Shown in pieces: positions 1 through 6,594 of a stretch of DNA of 7,312 nucleotides. The DNA lies in assembly GCA_021205005.1 (NCBI GenBank), contig JAJPYK010000146.1, positions 1 through 7,312 on the forward strand, given 5' to 3'. The stretch's first letter is position 1, and each line of letters begins with the position of its first letter. Source of the stretch: Paraprevotella sp. (GTDB lineage Bacteria; Bacteroidota; Bacteroidia; Bacteroidales; Bacteroidaceae). The notes below the pieces were generated by a model. It made no database searches. It worked only from the letters and a program-made list of their open reading frames with translations, and was not told the origin of the DNA. The position numbers were made by a program, and so were the translations under genes.

Positions 1-1798
1 CCCTGCTAGTCGTGGACGCGCATGGCCAGATCATTTACGACGGCATTGTCAGCTCCCGTAGGCTGAAGAACCAGGGTGTGGTGGCCGTGTTCCATCGCGA
101 CCGTTTCGACCGTTTCAGCAATTTCGCCCGCATCGGCGAGGGGTCTTTGGGCGGAAAGGGACGCGGTTTGGCCTTTCTTGATCATATCATCAAGCAGTAT
201 CCCGAGTTAAACTCTTTCGACAATGCCGACATGATGATTCCCAAAACGGTCGTGCTTTGTACGGATATTTTTGATGAATTTATGGATGCCAACGAGCTTT
301 ATCAGGTGGCCTTGTCGGATATTCCGGATGAGGAAATCTTGTCGAGTTTCTTGCAGGCCCGTTTGCCCGAATATCTTATCGGCGATCTCGTGACGTATTT
401 GGATGTAGTGAAGAGTCCTGTGGCTATCCGTTCGTCTTCCTTGCTTGAGGACGCCCATTATCAGCCGTTTGCCGGCATATATTCCACCTCTATGATTCCT
501 TTTGTGGAGAATCGGGAGGAACGTTTTCGTATGCTCTGCGATGCGATTAAGGGGGTGTATGCTTCCGTCTTCTATCGCGACAGCAAGGCTTACATGACCG
601 CCACGAGCAACGTCATCGATCAGGAAAAGATGGGCGTTATTCTTCAGGAGGCGGTCGGCCATTCTTATGGCGATCGTTTCTATCCGAATATTTCCGGTGT
701 GGCCCGTTCTATGAATTATTACCCGATCGGCGACGAACGTTCGGAAGAGGGGACGGTCAATCTGGCCTTCGGTCTGGGCAAATATATCGTAGATGGCGGC
801 ATGAATCTACGGGTCTGTCAGGCTCATCCCGACAAGGTGTTGCAGACGAGTGAGATGGAAATGGCCTTGCGAGAGACACAGACCTGTTTTTATGCCCTTG
901 ACATGAAAGCCGTGGAGAGGCCGTTCAAGGTGGACGATGGATTCAACTTGTTGAAGATTCCGGTTCGCGAGGCGGAGAAGGACGGTTCGTTACAGTTCAT
1001 CGCTTCCACTTACGACCCTTATGATATGGTGATTCGCGACGGCATCTATGAGGGCGGTCGCAAACTGATCACTTTTTGCGGTGTGTTGCAACAAGGAGTT
1101 TTCCCGTTGCCCGAACTGCTGCGTATGATCCTGAAGTACGGGCGCGAGAGTATGCGTCGGGAAGTGGAAGTGGAGTTTGCCGTGCAACTGAACCCCGACC
1201 GGACCGGAGTGTTCTATCTGCTCCAGATCCGTCCGATGGTGGACAACAAGATGGTGCTCGACGAGGATCTGAGAAAAATCCCCGATGAGAAAGCATTGAT
1301 CCGTTCGCATAACGCCATCGGTCACGGCGTGATGAACGATGTGTATGACGTGGTGTATGTGAAGACCGACAACTATTCGGCTTATAACAATCCGGCCATA
1401 GCCGATGAGATAGATCGAATCAACCGTCGTTTCCTCAGCGAGGGGCGCAACTACGTGTTGGTCGGTCCGGGGCGTTGGAGCTGTAGCGATCCTTGGCTCG
1501 GCGTACCTGTGAAATGGCCCAATATTTCTGCGGCGCGGGTCATTGTGGAATCCGGCCTGACGAACTATCGTGTGGACCCGAGCCAAGGCACACATTTTTC
1601 CAAAACCTGACCAGTTTCGGGGTGGGTTATTTTACGGTCAACGATTTTATGGGAGACGGTGTGTATCATCAGGATTTTCTAAACGCTCATCCTGCTGCGG
1701 ACGAGACGGCTCATGTGCGCCATGTCCACTTTGACGCGCCTGTCATCATTAAAGTGGACGGTATGAAGAAAGAAGGTGTGGTGATGATGCCGGAATGA
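1..1798 (+). pseudogene. PEP/pyruvate-binding (PPDK_N, ATP-grasp) protein, 5'-partial and frameshifted
   Basis: The reading frame is open to the left edge (Leu-Leu-Val precedes the GTG at 12), so the true start lies outside the window. Numbering from that GTG, the visible part matches the ATP-binding domain of PEP synthase/pyruvate phosphate dikinase: GGKGRGL at 48-54, VAIRSSSLLED at 137-147 (compare the family's VAVRSSATAEDL), SGVARSMNYYP near 228, LAFGLG near 251, and LLQIRPM at 403-409, which closes the ATP-grasp fold. No phosphohistidine swivel domain or C-terminal PEP barrel follows; instead there is a conserved-looking tail containing VLVGPGRW and DPWLG. The frame stops with TGA at 1608-1610, just after GTHFSKT, but the -1 frame continues naturally as FQNLTSFGVGYFTVN for 66 residues to a TGA at 1796-1798. 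One T appears to be missing from the run at 1595-1599. Family assignment is secure. Substrate and biological role are unknown to me, and true PEP synthase activity is unlikely without the missing domains. A sequencing error would make this an intact gene. Confidence 0.8.
1595..1599 (+). other. Frameshift site: five-T run where six are expected
   Basis: With five T the frame reads His-Phe-Ser-Lys-Thr-stop. With six T it would read His-Phe-Phe-Gln-Asn-Leu-Thr-Ser-Phe-Gly and run on to 1798. The site is not a canonical -1 slippery heptamer: after slipping, the serine tRNA on TCC would have to pair with TTC. A real deletion or a homopolymer sequencing error is therefore more likely than programmed recoding. 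Confidence 0.8.
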
Positions 1799-1810
1799 TG
1801 AAATCTGTAT

Positions 1811-1845
1811 TCGTCCCTGATTCTCTAAGCGAGTTTCAGGGGCGA
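1811..1845. terminator. Hairpin between convergent genes, likely bidirectional terminator
   Basis: TCGTCCCTGA (1811-1820) pairs with TCAGGGGCGA (1836-1845) over ten base pairs including one G-T wobble. An inner CTC (1823-1825)/GAG (1831-1833) stem sits across a symmetric TT/TT internal loop. It lies in the 59 bases between the stop of the PPDK_N gene and the stop of the convergent lysO C-terminal gene, where a shared terminator is expected. Neither side has a long T tract, so the intrinsic terminator signal is incomplete. Confidence 0.55.
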
Positions 1846-1857
1846 TATAGAAGTGAA

Positions 1858-2487
1858 TCAGTGGCAGCAGAAGAATGATATAAGCAACGGTACGCTGATT
1901 TCTAAGGCTATACCGTGGAAGATGGCTACGGTAAGCAGGTCCTTGCTGCCCGACGCATGGAGGATGGAAGGCAGGCAAACGTCCAAGGAATTGATGCCGG
2001 CTACGGAGATGGCGGCCAATCCGCTGCCTCTGCGGGTAAAGAAAGCACATCCGAAAAGGGCGATCATTTCACGCTGGATGTTGGTCAACAGGGCGATCGT
2101 GGCCAGTTGGGTGGCTTGATCCAATCCTACGGCTGCGGTCTTGATTTCGGCAATCAGGACGGAAGAAAGTGAATAGAATCCGAATCCGCTGCTGACTGCC
2201 AGAAGATCGTCCAATTTGAAATCGGGAAAGACAAACTGGGCAAGTCCTGAAAAAAACAGGGTGCCGCCGATGGTGAAGACGGGAAGAAGTAACATGCGCC
2301 AATTGAACGAACGGAGCAGTGCGTGTAAGTCGTTTTGGTGGCCTAATCCTATGCCCACTTGTAAGATGAGTAGTGACAAGATGATCATCGGCAGGTATGG
2401 GGTGAGCAGGAAAGCAGGGGCTTTGCCTGACAGTCAGCACGCGATTCCGCAAAGGATGCATGCGGCAAGAATCAGATTATTCTTCAT
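1858..2487 (-). pseudogene. lysO: LysO (DUF340) lysine exporter, C-terminal half, interrupted by an in-frame TGA
   Basis: From the ATG at 2487-2485 the reverse frame reads MKNNLILAACILCGIAC, meets TGA at 2436-2434, then continues in the same frame as LSGKAPAFLLTPYLP and the rest of a LysO C-terminal half, ending at TGA 1860-1858. Family hallmarks are SGFGFYSLSSV, QREMIALF (compare RELIAI with its key glutamate in E. coli LysO), the GINSLDVCLP segment, and a hydrophobic end rich in Val, Leu and Ile. The whole span is about 209 residues, normal for the separate C-terminal half found in Bacteroidetes, with several membrane segments. LysO exports L-lysine across the inner membrane. The start at 2487 is favoured by an AGGAGG six bases upstream and by the 11-base overlap with the N-terminal gene. 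Restart at the internal ATG 2388-2386 would give 176 residues but lose the first membrane segment. A TGG (Trp) to TGA change is the simplest explanation. Neighbouring genes end in ordinary TGA and TAA, so genetic-code reassignment is unlikely. Confidence 0.8.
2434..2436 (-). other. In-frame premature TGA in the lysO C-terminal half
   Basis: This TGA is codon 18 of the gene starting at 2487, and protein-like membrane sequence lies in the same frame on both sides. No downstream element typical of selenocysteine insertion was recognised, and no cysteine or selenocysteine is expected here in this family. Confidence 0.8.
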
Positions 2488-2767
2488 CGTCGGCCTCCTT
2501 TCTTTTCTTTTGGGACAGGTAATGGAACAGATATGCTGCACCGAAACTGCCGATTACACCTAAGATGGCGATGACAAAGGCCTGCCAGCCGAAATATGCG
2601 ATGCGGCTGAGCAACGAATGGTTGGCGCCGATAGAAGTACCGAACACGAACAACATGGCGAGTATGGTGTATCGAGTGGTTTGCTCGACTTTCCTTACCG
2701 ACGGTATTTTACGCATCAGTACGCCTGCTCCCATACCGAGCAGGAGAAGCAACAATATACGAAACAT
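2477..2767 (-). CDS. lysO: LysO family transporter, N-terminal half
   Basis: This 96-residue protein opens directly into a membrane segment (MFRILLLLLLGMGAGVLMRK). A second hydrophobic stretch follows, TILAMLFVFGTSIGANHSLL, matching the LysO/DUF340 N-terminal signature. A third, FVIAILGVIGSFGAAYLF, precedes a charged tail (QKKRKEADDEE). In E. coli LysO is one ~300-residue inner-membrane protein. Here the family is divided into two ORFs, an arrangement I recall as usual in Bacteroides, so the split itself is not damage. The stop TAA (2479-2477) overlaps the start of the C-terminal partner by 11 bases, which suggests coupled translation and a two-subunit exporter for L-lysine. The ATG at 2767-2765 gives the family's usual start and has no Shine-Dalgarno. 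With the partner carrying a premature stop, the exporter may not work in this strain unless the stop is an error. Confidence 0.8.
   Translation of the reverse strand: MFRILLLLLLGMGAGVLMRKIPSVRKVEQTTRYTILAMLFVFGTSIGANHSLLSRIAYFGWQAFVIAILGVIGSFGAAYLFHYLSQKKRKEADDEE
2494..2499 (-). promoter_or_regulatory. Shine-Dalgarno-like AGGAGG ahead of the lysO C-terminal half
   Basis: The reverse strand reads AGGAGG, six bases, then ATG (2487-2485). It lies inside the 3' end of the N-terminal lysO gene, in its Lys/Glu-rich tail, so part of the match could be a by-product of coding. Bacteroidetes ribosomes use such sites weakly, and translational coupling through the overlap may matter more. It supports the chosen start. 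Confidence 0.5.
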
Positions 2768-3000
2768 GGGGGAATGAGTTTTTTATTGAAACGATTATGC
2801 CGGCCTCTGCCGGAAGGCATGGGCGGATGATTTTATTCTTCTCTCTCAAAAGAAGATCGATCTCAAAAAAACTGATTGGACTTAAATAAATCCGCTGAAC
2901 CAATGGACATGCACCATACGGCATGAGTTCTCTTCTGCATGCCGGTTAAAACGCTTGATATGTGCTGTCCGTATAAACATGTTCGAAAAATGAATTTACC
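2768..3000 (-). promoter_or_regulatory. Probable structured 5' leader of the lysO operon
   Basis: No credible gene lies here. If transcription starts just after the -7 box at 3012-3005, the lysO mRNA has a leader of about 230 nt. In the reverse transcript I see four structures: a hairpin with a perfect 7-bp stem (CGGCATG/CATGCCG, 2944-2938 with 2925-2919); a weak 5-bp ATTGG/CCAAT stem (2904-2900 with 2879-2875) followed by seven U at 2871-2865, like a marginal attenuator; a TCTTCT/AGAAGA stem near 2856-2837; and a GC-rich CCGGC-AGAG-GCCGG hairpin at 2813-2800, about 33 nt before the start codon. I could not match it to the lysine riboswitch (L-box) consensus. Confidence 0.4.
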
Positions 3001-3004
3001 GAAA

Positions 3005-3012
3005 CAAAGGTA
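3005..3012 (-). promoter_or_regulatory. Candidate Bacteroidetes -7 box for lysO
   Basis: The reverse strand reads TACCTTTG, a full match to TAnnTTTG used by the primary sigma factor of Bacteroidetes. The -33 region, 19-20 bases upstream, reads CTTA/TCTT and does not match TTTG, so the promoter is only half supported. No better -7 match lies closer to the lysO start. Confidence 0.45.
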
Positions 3013-3087
3013 CGAAGATAAATGTGACTGTTAAGAATAGTGGAATGACTATTATGCTTTATTAACAAGTCTGTCGAGATGGCCTAC

Positions 3088-3135
3088 GTAAGAAAGAAAG
3101 GCAACTTCGACCTGTATAAGACCGAAGCTGCTTTC
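3088..3135 (-). terminator. Rho-independent terminator of gdhA
   Basis: The arms at 3135-3123 and 3109-3096 pair on the reverse strand: an inner 5-bp CGAAG/CTTCG, then TGC/GCA, then GAAA/TTTC, with one mismatch and one bulge around a 13-base loop. The transcript continues into a T-rich run (CTTTCTTTCTT). It begins about 30 bases past the gdhA stop, the expected place, and separates gdhA from the downstream lysO promoter on the same strand. Confidence 0.65.
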
Positions 3136-3167
3136 CTTTTGTGTTTACTCAATATGTAAAGCAGATT

Positions 3168-4502
3168 TTATACGATACCTTGTGCCATCATTGCTTTGGC
3201 CACTTTCATGAAGCCGGCCACGTTGGCGCCTTTTACGTAGTTGATGTAGCCGTCGGACTCTTTGCCGTACTTCACGCAGTTTTGGTGAATGTTCTCCATG
3301 ATGGCGTGCAGACGGGCATCCACTTCTTCCGAAGTCCATGCCAAACGTTCTGAGTTCTGGCTCATTTCGAGACCTGAAACCGAAACACCGCCGGCATTGG
3401 CAGCCTTGCCCGGAGCGTACAGGATCTTGGCTTCCTGGAATACGCGGATGGCTTCGGGCGTAGAAGGCATGTTGGCTCCTTCGCTTACGGCAAATATGCC
3501 GTTGGCTACGAGCTGGCGTGCTTCGTCGCCGTTGATTTCGTTCTGGGTCGCTGAAGGCAGTGCGATGTCGGCCTTCTCTCTCCAAGGTCTTGCGCCGGCT
3601 ACGTACTTGCAACCGTATTTTTCAGCATATTCGCGAATACGACCGCGGTAGAGGTTTTTGAGTTCCATGATGTAGTCGAGCTTGGCGCGGTCGATACCGT
3701 CCGGATCATAGATATAACCGTCGGAATCCGACATGGTGAGCACTTTACCGCCGAGTTGGAGCACTTTTTCTGCCGTATACTGGGCTACGTTACCCGAACC
3801 GGAGATGAGTACGCTCTTGCCTTTGAGGTCCATACCTTTTGTCTTCAGCATTTCCTTCAGGAAATACACGTTTCCGTAACCGGTGGCTTCGGGGCGAATG
3901 AGTGAACCGCCGAATTCAAGTCCTTTCTCGGTCAGTACGCCGCTGAACTCACGGGTCAATTTCTTGTACATGCCGAACATGTAGCCTACTTCGCGGCCAC
4001 CTACACCGATGTCGCCTGCCGGTACGTCGATGTCCGGACCGATATGGCGGCTGAGTTCAAGCATGAATGCCTGGCAGAAACGCATCACTTCTGCGTTGCT
4101 CTTGCCGCGCGGAGAGAAATCGGAACCGCCTTTTGCGCCTCCCATCGGAAGTGTCGTCAGAGAGTTCTTAAACGTTTGCTCGAAAGCGAGGAACTTCAAG
4201 ATTCCCAAATTTACAAAGCTGTGGAAACGGAGCCCGCCTTTATAGGGGCCGATAACGTTGTTATGCTGTACGCGATAGCCCATATTGGTTTGGATTTGGC
4301 CTTTATCGTCCATCCAAGTCACGCGGAATTGGTAAATGCGGTCCGGAATACAGAGGCGTTCGATGAGATTGGCTTTCTCGAACTCGGGGTGTTTGTTGTA
4401 CTCCTCCTCAATCGTGCCGAGTACTTCTTCTACTGCCTGATGATATTCAGGTTCATTGGGAAAACGACGTTTCAGGTCTTCCAATACTTTTTTTGCATCC
4501 AT
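3168..4502 (-). CDS. gdhA: NADP-type glutamate dehydrogenase
   Basis: The enzyme interconverts 2-oxoglutarate plus ammonium and L-glutamate, the direct route of ammonia assimilation, and acts as a cytoplasmic hexamer. At 444 residues it has the length of the small hexameric GDH class. Visible landmarks are GPYKGGLRF at 85-93 (substrate lysine K88), FKNSLTTLPMGGAKGG at 111-126 (K112 and catalytic K124), PAGDIGVGGRE at 161-171 (catalytic D164), the Rossmann nucleotide-binding stretch SGSGNVA at 234-240, and SVSGLEMSQNS at 374-384, which lines the glutamate site. SDSDG at 258-262, rather than an acidic residue alone at the end of the second strand, fits NADP(H) preference; that is inference. The ATG at 4502-4500 gives the standard MDAKKVLEDLKRRFP start. 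The gene is transcribed divergently from lepA and appears monocistronic, with its own promoter near 4612-4643 and a terminator at 3088-3135. The frame is intact. Other GDH types are excluded by length and motifs. Confidence 0.95.
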   Translation of the reverse strand: MDAKKVLEDLKRRFPNEPEYHQAVEEVLGTIEEEYNKHPEFEKANLIERLCIPDRIYQFRVTWMDDKGQIQTNMGYRVQHNNVIGPYKGGLRFHSFVNLGILKFLAFEQTFKNSLTTLPMGGAKGGSDFSPRGKSNAEVMRFCQAFMLELSRHIGPDIDVPAGDIGVGGREVGYMFGMYKKLTREFSGVLTEKGLEFGGSLIRPEATGYGNVYFLKEMLKTKGMDLKGKSVLISGSGNVAQYTAEKVLQLGGKVLTMSDSDGYIYDPDGIDRAKLDYIMELKNLYRGRIREYAEKYGCKYVAGARPWREKADIALPSATQNEINGDEARQLVANGIFAVSEGANMPSTPEAIRVFQEAKILYAPGKAANAGGVSVSGLEMSQNSERLAWTSEEVDARLHAIMENIHQNCVKYGKESDGYINYVKGANVAGFMKVAKAMMAQGIV

Positions 4503-4611
4503 GTACTGAATCTTTTTTAAGATGAATATTATTTGTTGGTTCTACTTTTTTCTTTTTCTTCTGCTTTCTCCTTATTGTATTAGAAGCGAGCATCTCTTAT
4601 TTTTCAGTTGC

Positions 4612-4643
4612 CAAAGTTAGGTATTTAATAGCAAACTGCCAAT
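4612..4643 (-). promoter_or_regulatory. gdhA promoter, Bacteroidetes type
   Basis: The reverse strand carries TAACTTTG at 4619-4612, a full match to TAnnTTTG. Twenty bases upstream is ATTG at 4643-4640, a three-of-four match to TTTG. Transcription would start near 4605, leaving a purine-rich leader of about 100 nt before the gdhA ATG. That leader ends with a small ATCTT/AAGAT hairpin (4523-4510), 8-21 nt ahead of the start. No Shine-Dalgarno sits at the usual distance. Confidence 0.6.
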
Positions 4644-4652
4644 AAAAATAGG
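4642..4652. repeat. 11-base direct repeat, copy 1 (gdhA side)
   Basis: ATAAAAATAGG occurs here, overlapping the gdhA -33 region, and again identically at 4720-4730. AT-rich repeats of this length can arise by chance in an intergenic region; the two copies lie on either side of the dyad at 4678-4713. Confidence 0.4.
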
Positions 4653-4677
4653 AAAAAAAATCTTTTTGCATGGTTTT

Positions 4678-4713
4678 TCCTTTAAGCGCAAACATTTGTT
4701 TCGATTTAAAGGA
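4678..4713. promoter_or_regulatory. Imperfect dyad between the divergent gdhA and lepA promoters, candidate operator
   Basis: TCCTTTAA (4678-4685) is the exact inverse complement of TTAAAGGA (4706-4713). Nested inside, AAACA (4690-4694) and TGTTT (4697-4701) form a second inverted pair around TT. The two pairs share almost the same centre. The site lies 35 bases from the gdhA -33 and 26 bases from the lepA -33, where a regulator could reach both. No cognate protein can be named. Confidence 0.4.
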
Positions 4714-4719
4714 ATCAGG

Positions 4720-4730
4720 ATAAAAATAGG
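4720..4730. repeat. 11-base direct repeat, copy 2 (lepA side)
   Basis: This copy of ATAAAAATAGG ends nine bases before the lepA -33 box and is identical to the copy at 4642-4652, 78 bases away. Confidence 0.4.
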
Positions 4731-4739
4731 CCCTTTGAT

Positions 4740-4770
4740 TTTGATTTTCTTTAGGTTTGCATTATCTTTG
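4740..4770 (+). promoter_or_regulatory. lepA promoter, Bacteroidetes type
   Basis: TTTG at 4740-4743, a 19-base spacer, and TATCTTTG at 4763-4770 match the Bacteroidetes primary-sigma consensus TTTG-N19-TAnnTTTG exactly. Transcription would start near 4776, giving a leader of only about 15 nt before the lepA ATG. It probably also drives the regulator gene downstream. Confidence 0.75.
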
Positions 4771-4791
4771 CACTACACTTTTTGATTGACA

Positions 4792-6573
4792 ATGAAGAAT
4801 ATCAGAAACTTCTGCATCATTGCACATATTGATCACGGTAAGTCCACGTTGGCTGACCGTTTGCTCGAATATACACACACTATAAAGATAACTGAAGGGC
4901 AGATGCTTGATGACATGGATTTGGAACGTGAGCGCGGTATCACGATCAAGAGCCATGCTATACAGATGGAGTATACGTACGAGGGCGTAAAGTATGTCTT
5001 GAACCTGATCGATACTCCGGGACACGTGGATTTTTCTTACGAAGTCTCCCGTTCCATAGCTGCGTGCGAGGGGGCATTGTTGGTGGTGGATGCCACGCAG
5101 GGTGTGCAGGCTCAGACCATTTCCAATTTATATATGGCCATTGAGCATGATTTGGAAATCATTCCGGTGATCAATAAATGCGATATGGTGAATGCCATGC
5201 CTGAAGAAGTGGAGGATGAGATCATTGATCTGATCGGTTGTAAACGTGAGGATATCATTCGGGCTTCCGGACGCACAGGACAAGGAGTGGATGAGATATT
5301 GAAAGCTGTCGTGGAGCGTATTCCCAGTCCTGAGGGAGATGAGAATGCGCCATTGCAGGCTTTGATTTTTGATTCCGTTTTTAATTCTTTCCGTGGTATT
5401 ATTGCCTACTTTAAGATCGTGAACGGAAGTATCCGGTCAGGAGACCGGGTGGCTTTCATCAATACCGGAAAGGAATATACCGCGGACGAGATCGGAGTGT
5501 TGAAAATGGACATGTCGCCTCGAAAGGAACTGCATTGCGGCGATGTGGGCTATATAGTTTCCGGCATCAAGACCGCTACGGAAGTAAAGGTCGGCGATAC
5601 GATCACTCACGTGGATCGTCCGTGTGGTACGGCCATTGCCGGTTTCGAGGAGGTTAAGCCTATGGTGTTTGCCGGACTTTATCCGATAGAGACGGAAGAT
5701 TTCGAGAATCTGCGTGCCTCTTTGGAGAAGTTGCAATTGAATGATGCTTCGCTGACCTTTCAACCGGAGTCGTCGGTTGCGTTAGGTTTCGGCTTTCGTT
5801 GCGGATTTTTAGGGCTGTTGCATATGGAGATCGTGCAAGAACGATTGGATCGAGAGTTTAATATGGATGTGATTACTACCGTCCCCAACGTGTCTTATTT
5901 GGTTTATGATAAGCAGGGAGGGGTGAAGGAAGTACATAATCCGGCCGGCATGCCAGACGTGACCCTGATTGACCACATAGAAGAACCCTATATCAAAGCT
6001 TCTATTATAACCACAGCCAATTTTATCGGTCCCATCATGACTTTATGTTTGGGTAAGCGTGGCGAACTGGTAAAGCAGGAATATGTCAGTGGAAATCGCG
6101 TGGAATTGCATTATAATATGCCGTTGGGAGAAATCGTGATAGACTTCTATGACAAATTAAAGAGCATATCGAAAGGTTACGCTTCGTTCGATTATCATCA
6201 GGACGGTTTCCGCCCATCCAAGTTGGTAAAACTGGACATCTTATTGAACGGGGAGCCTGTGGATGCATTGTCAACCCTGACCCATATGGATAATGCTGTG
6301 GATTTTGGTCGACGGATGTGCGAGAAACTTAAAGACTTGTTGCCGCGTCAGCAGTTTGATATTGCGATTCAGGCTGCTATCGGTGCCAAGATCATCGCTC
6401 GTGAAACCGTGAAACAGTTGCGTAAAGATGTAACGGCCAAGTGTTACGGTGGAGATGTAAGCCGTAAGAGAAAGTTATTGGAGAAACAGAAGAAGGGCAA
6501 GAAACGGATGAAACAGATAGGTAACGTAGAGGTGCCGCAAAAAGCTTTCCTTGCTGTTTTAACGTTGGATTAA
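4792..6573 (+). CDS. lepA: Elongation factor 4 (LepA), ribosome-associated GTPase
   Basis: LepA is a translational GTPase that binds the ribosome and is linked to back-translocation and to 30S assembly. From the ATG at 4792 it has 593 residues, near the family norm. A TTG two codons earlier (4786) is possible, but [19 protein letters not shown] is the usual start. GTPase motifs are G1 AHIDHGKST 11-19, G2 RERGITI 46-52, G3 DTPGH 74-78, G4 NKCD 128-131, and G5 ASGRTG 158-163. EF-G-like domains follow, and then the LepA-specific C-terminal domain with [20 protein letters not shown] and PQKAF close to the end. The G4 surroundings (NKCDMVNA) differ slightly from the more common NKxDLPxA but keep the invariant N, K and D. 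There is no Shine-Dalgarno, as is normal in this phylum. The Crp-like gene begins 22 bases after the TAA, so the two are probably co-transcribed. The frame is intact. Confidence 0.97.
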   Translation: MKNIRNFCIIAHIDHGKSTLADRLLEYTHTIKITEGQMLDDMDLERERGITIKSHAIQMEYTYEGVKYVLNLIDTPGHVDFSYEVSRSIAACEGALLVVDATQGVQAQTISNLYMAIEHDLEIIPVINKCDMVNAMPEEVEDEIIDLIGCKREDIIRASGRTGQGVDEILKAVVERIPSPEGDENAPLQALIFDSVFNSFRGIIAYFKIVNGSIRSGDRVAFINTGKEYTADEIGVLKMDMSPRKELHCGDVGYIVSGIKTATEVKVGDTITHVDRPCGTAIAGFEEVKPMVFAGLYPIETEDFENLRASLEKLQLNDASLTFQPESSVALGFGFRCGFLGLLHMEIVQERLDREFNMDVITTVPNVSYLVYDKQGGVKEVHNPAGMPDVTLIDHIEEPYIKASIITTANFIGPIMTLCLGKRGELVKQEYVSGNRVELHYNMPLGEIVIDFYDKLKSISKGYASFDYHQDGFRPSKLVKLDILLNGEPVDALSTLTHMDNAVDFGRRMCEKLKDLLPRQQFDIAIQAAIGAKIIARETVKQLRKDVTAKCYGGDVSRKRKLLEKQKKGKKRMKQIGNVEVPQKAFLAVLTLD

Positions 6574-6594
6574 ACCTAATAAAACCTTATAACT

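Noticed and set aside
990..1595. 201-codon open frame on the reverse strand within the PPDK_N gene
   Set aside because: It lies fully antisense to a recognisable coding region and its translation is rich in His and Arg with no domain; it is a shadow frame.
1595..1610. Programmed -1 ribosomal frameshift
   Set aside because: The codons CAT TTT TCC do not form an X XXY YYZ slippery heptamer, five T is short for polymerase slippage, and I saw no strong stimulatory hairpin immediately downstream.
2434..2436. Selenocysteine or reassigned TGA codon in lysO
   Set aside because: Neighbouring genes use TGA as a normal stop, no SECIS-like hairpin was recognised after the codon, and LysO is not a redox protein.
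1853..2563. Several forward-strand open frames across the lysO region
   Set aside because: They overlap the reverse-strand LysO halves, which carry clear membrane-protein signatures; the forward translations look like no protein family.
2709..2924. 71-codon reverse-strand frame just upstream of the lysO N-terminal half
   Set aside because: It overlaps the LysO N-terminus in another frame and its sequence shows no domain or convincing start; the region fits a non-coding leader better.
2768..3000. Lysine riboswitch (L-box) upstream of lysO
   Set aside because: Hairpins are present, but I could not align the conserved L-box core motifs; it remains an unassigned leader.
4044..4520. 158-codon forward frame overlapping the gdhA start
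   Set aside because: It is antisense to the highly conserved GDH N-terminal half and has no recognisable domain.
4651..4680. GGAAAAA/TTTTTCC inverted repeat as a terminator between gdhA and lepA
   Set aside because: Both flanking genes start here and are transcribed outward, so no transcript needs to end at this point; the pairing is almost all A-T.
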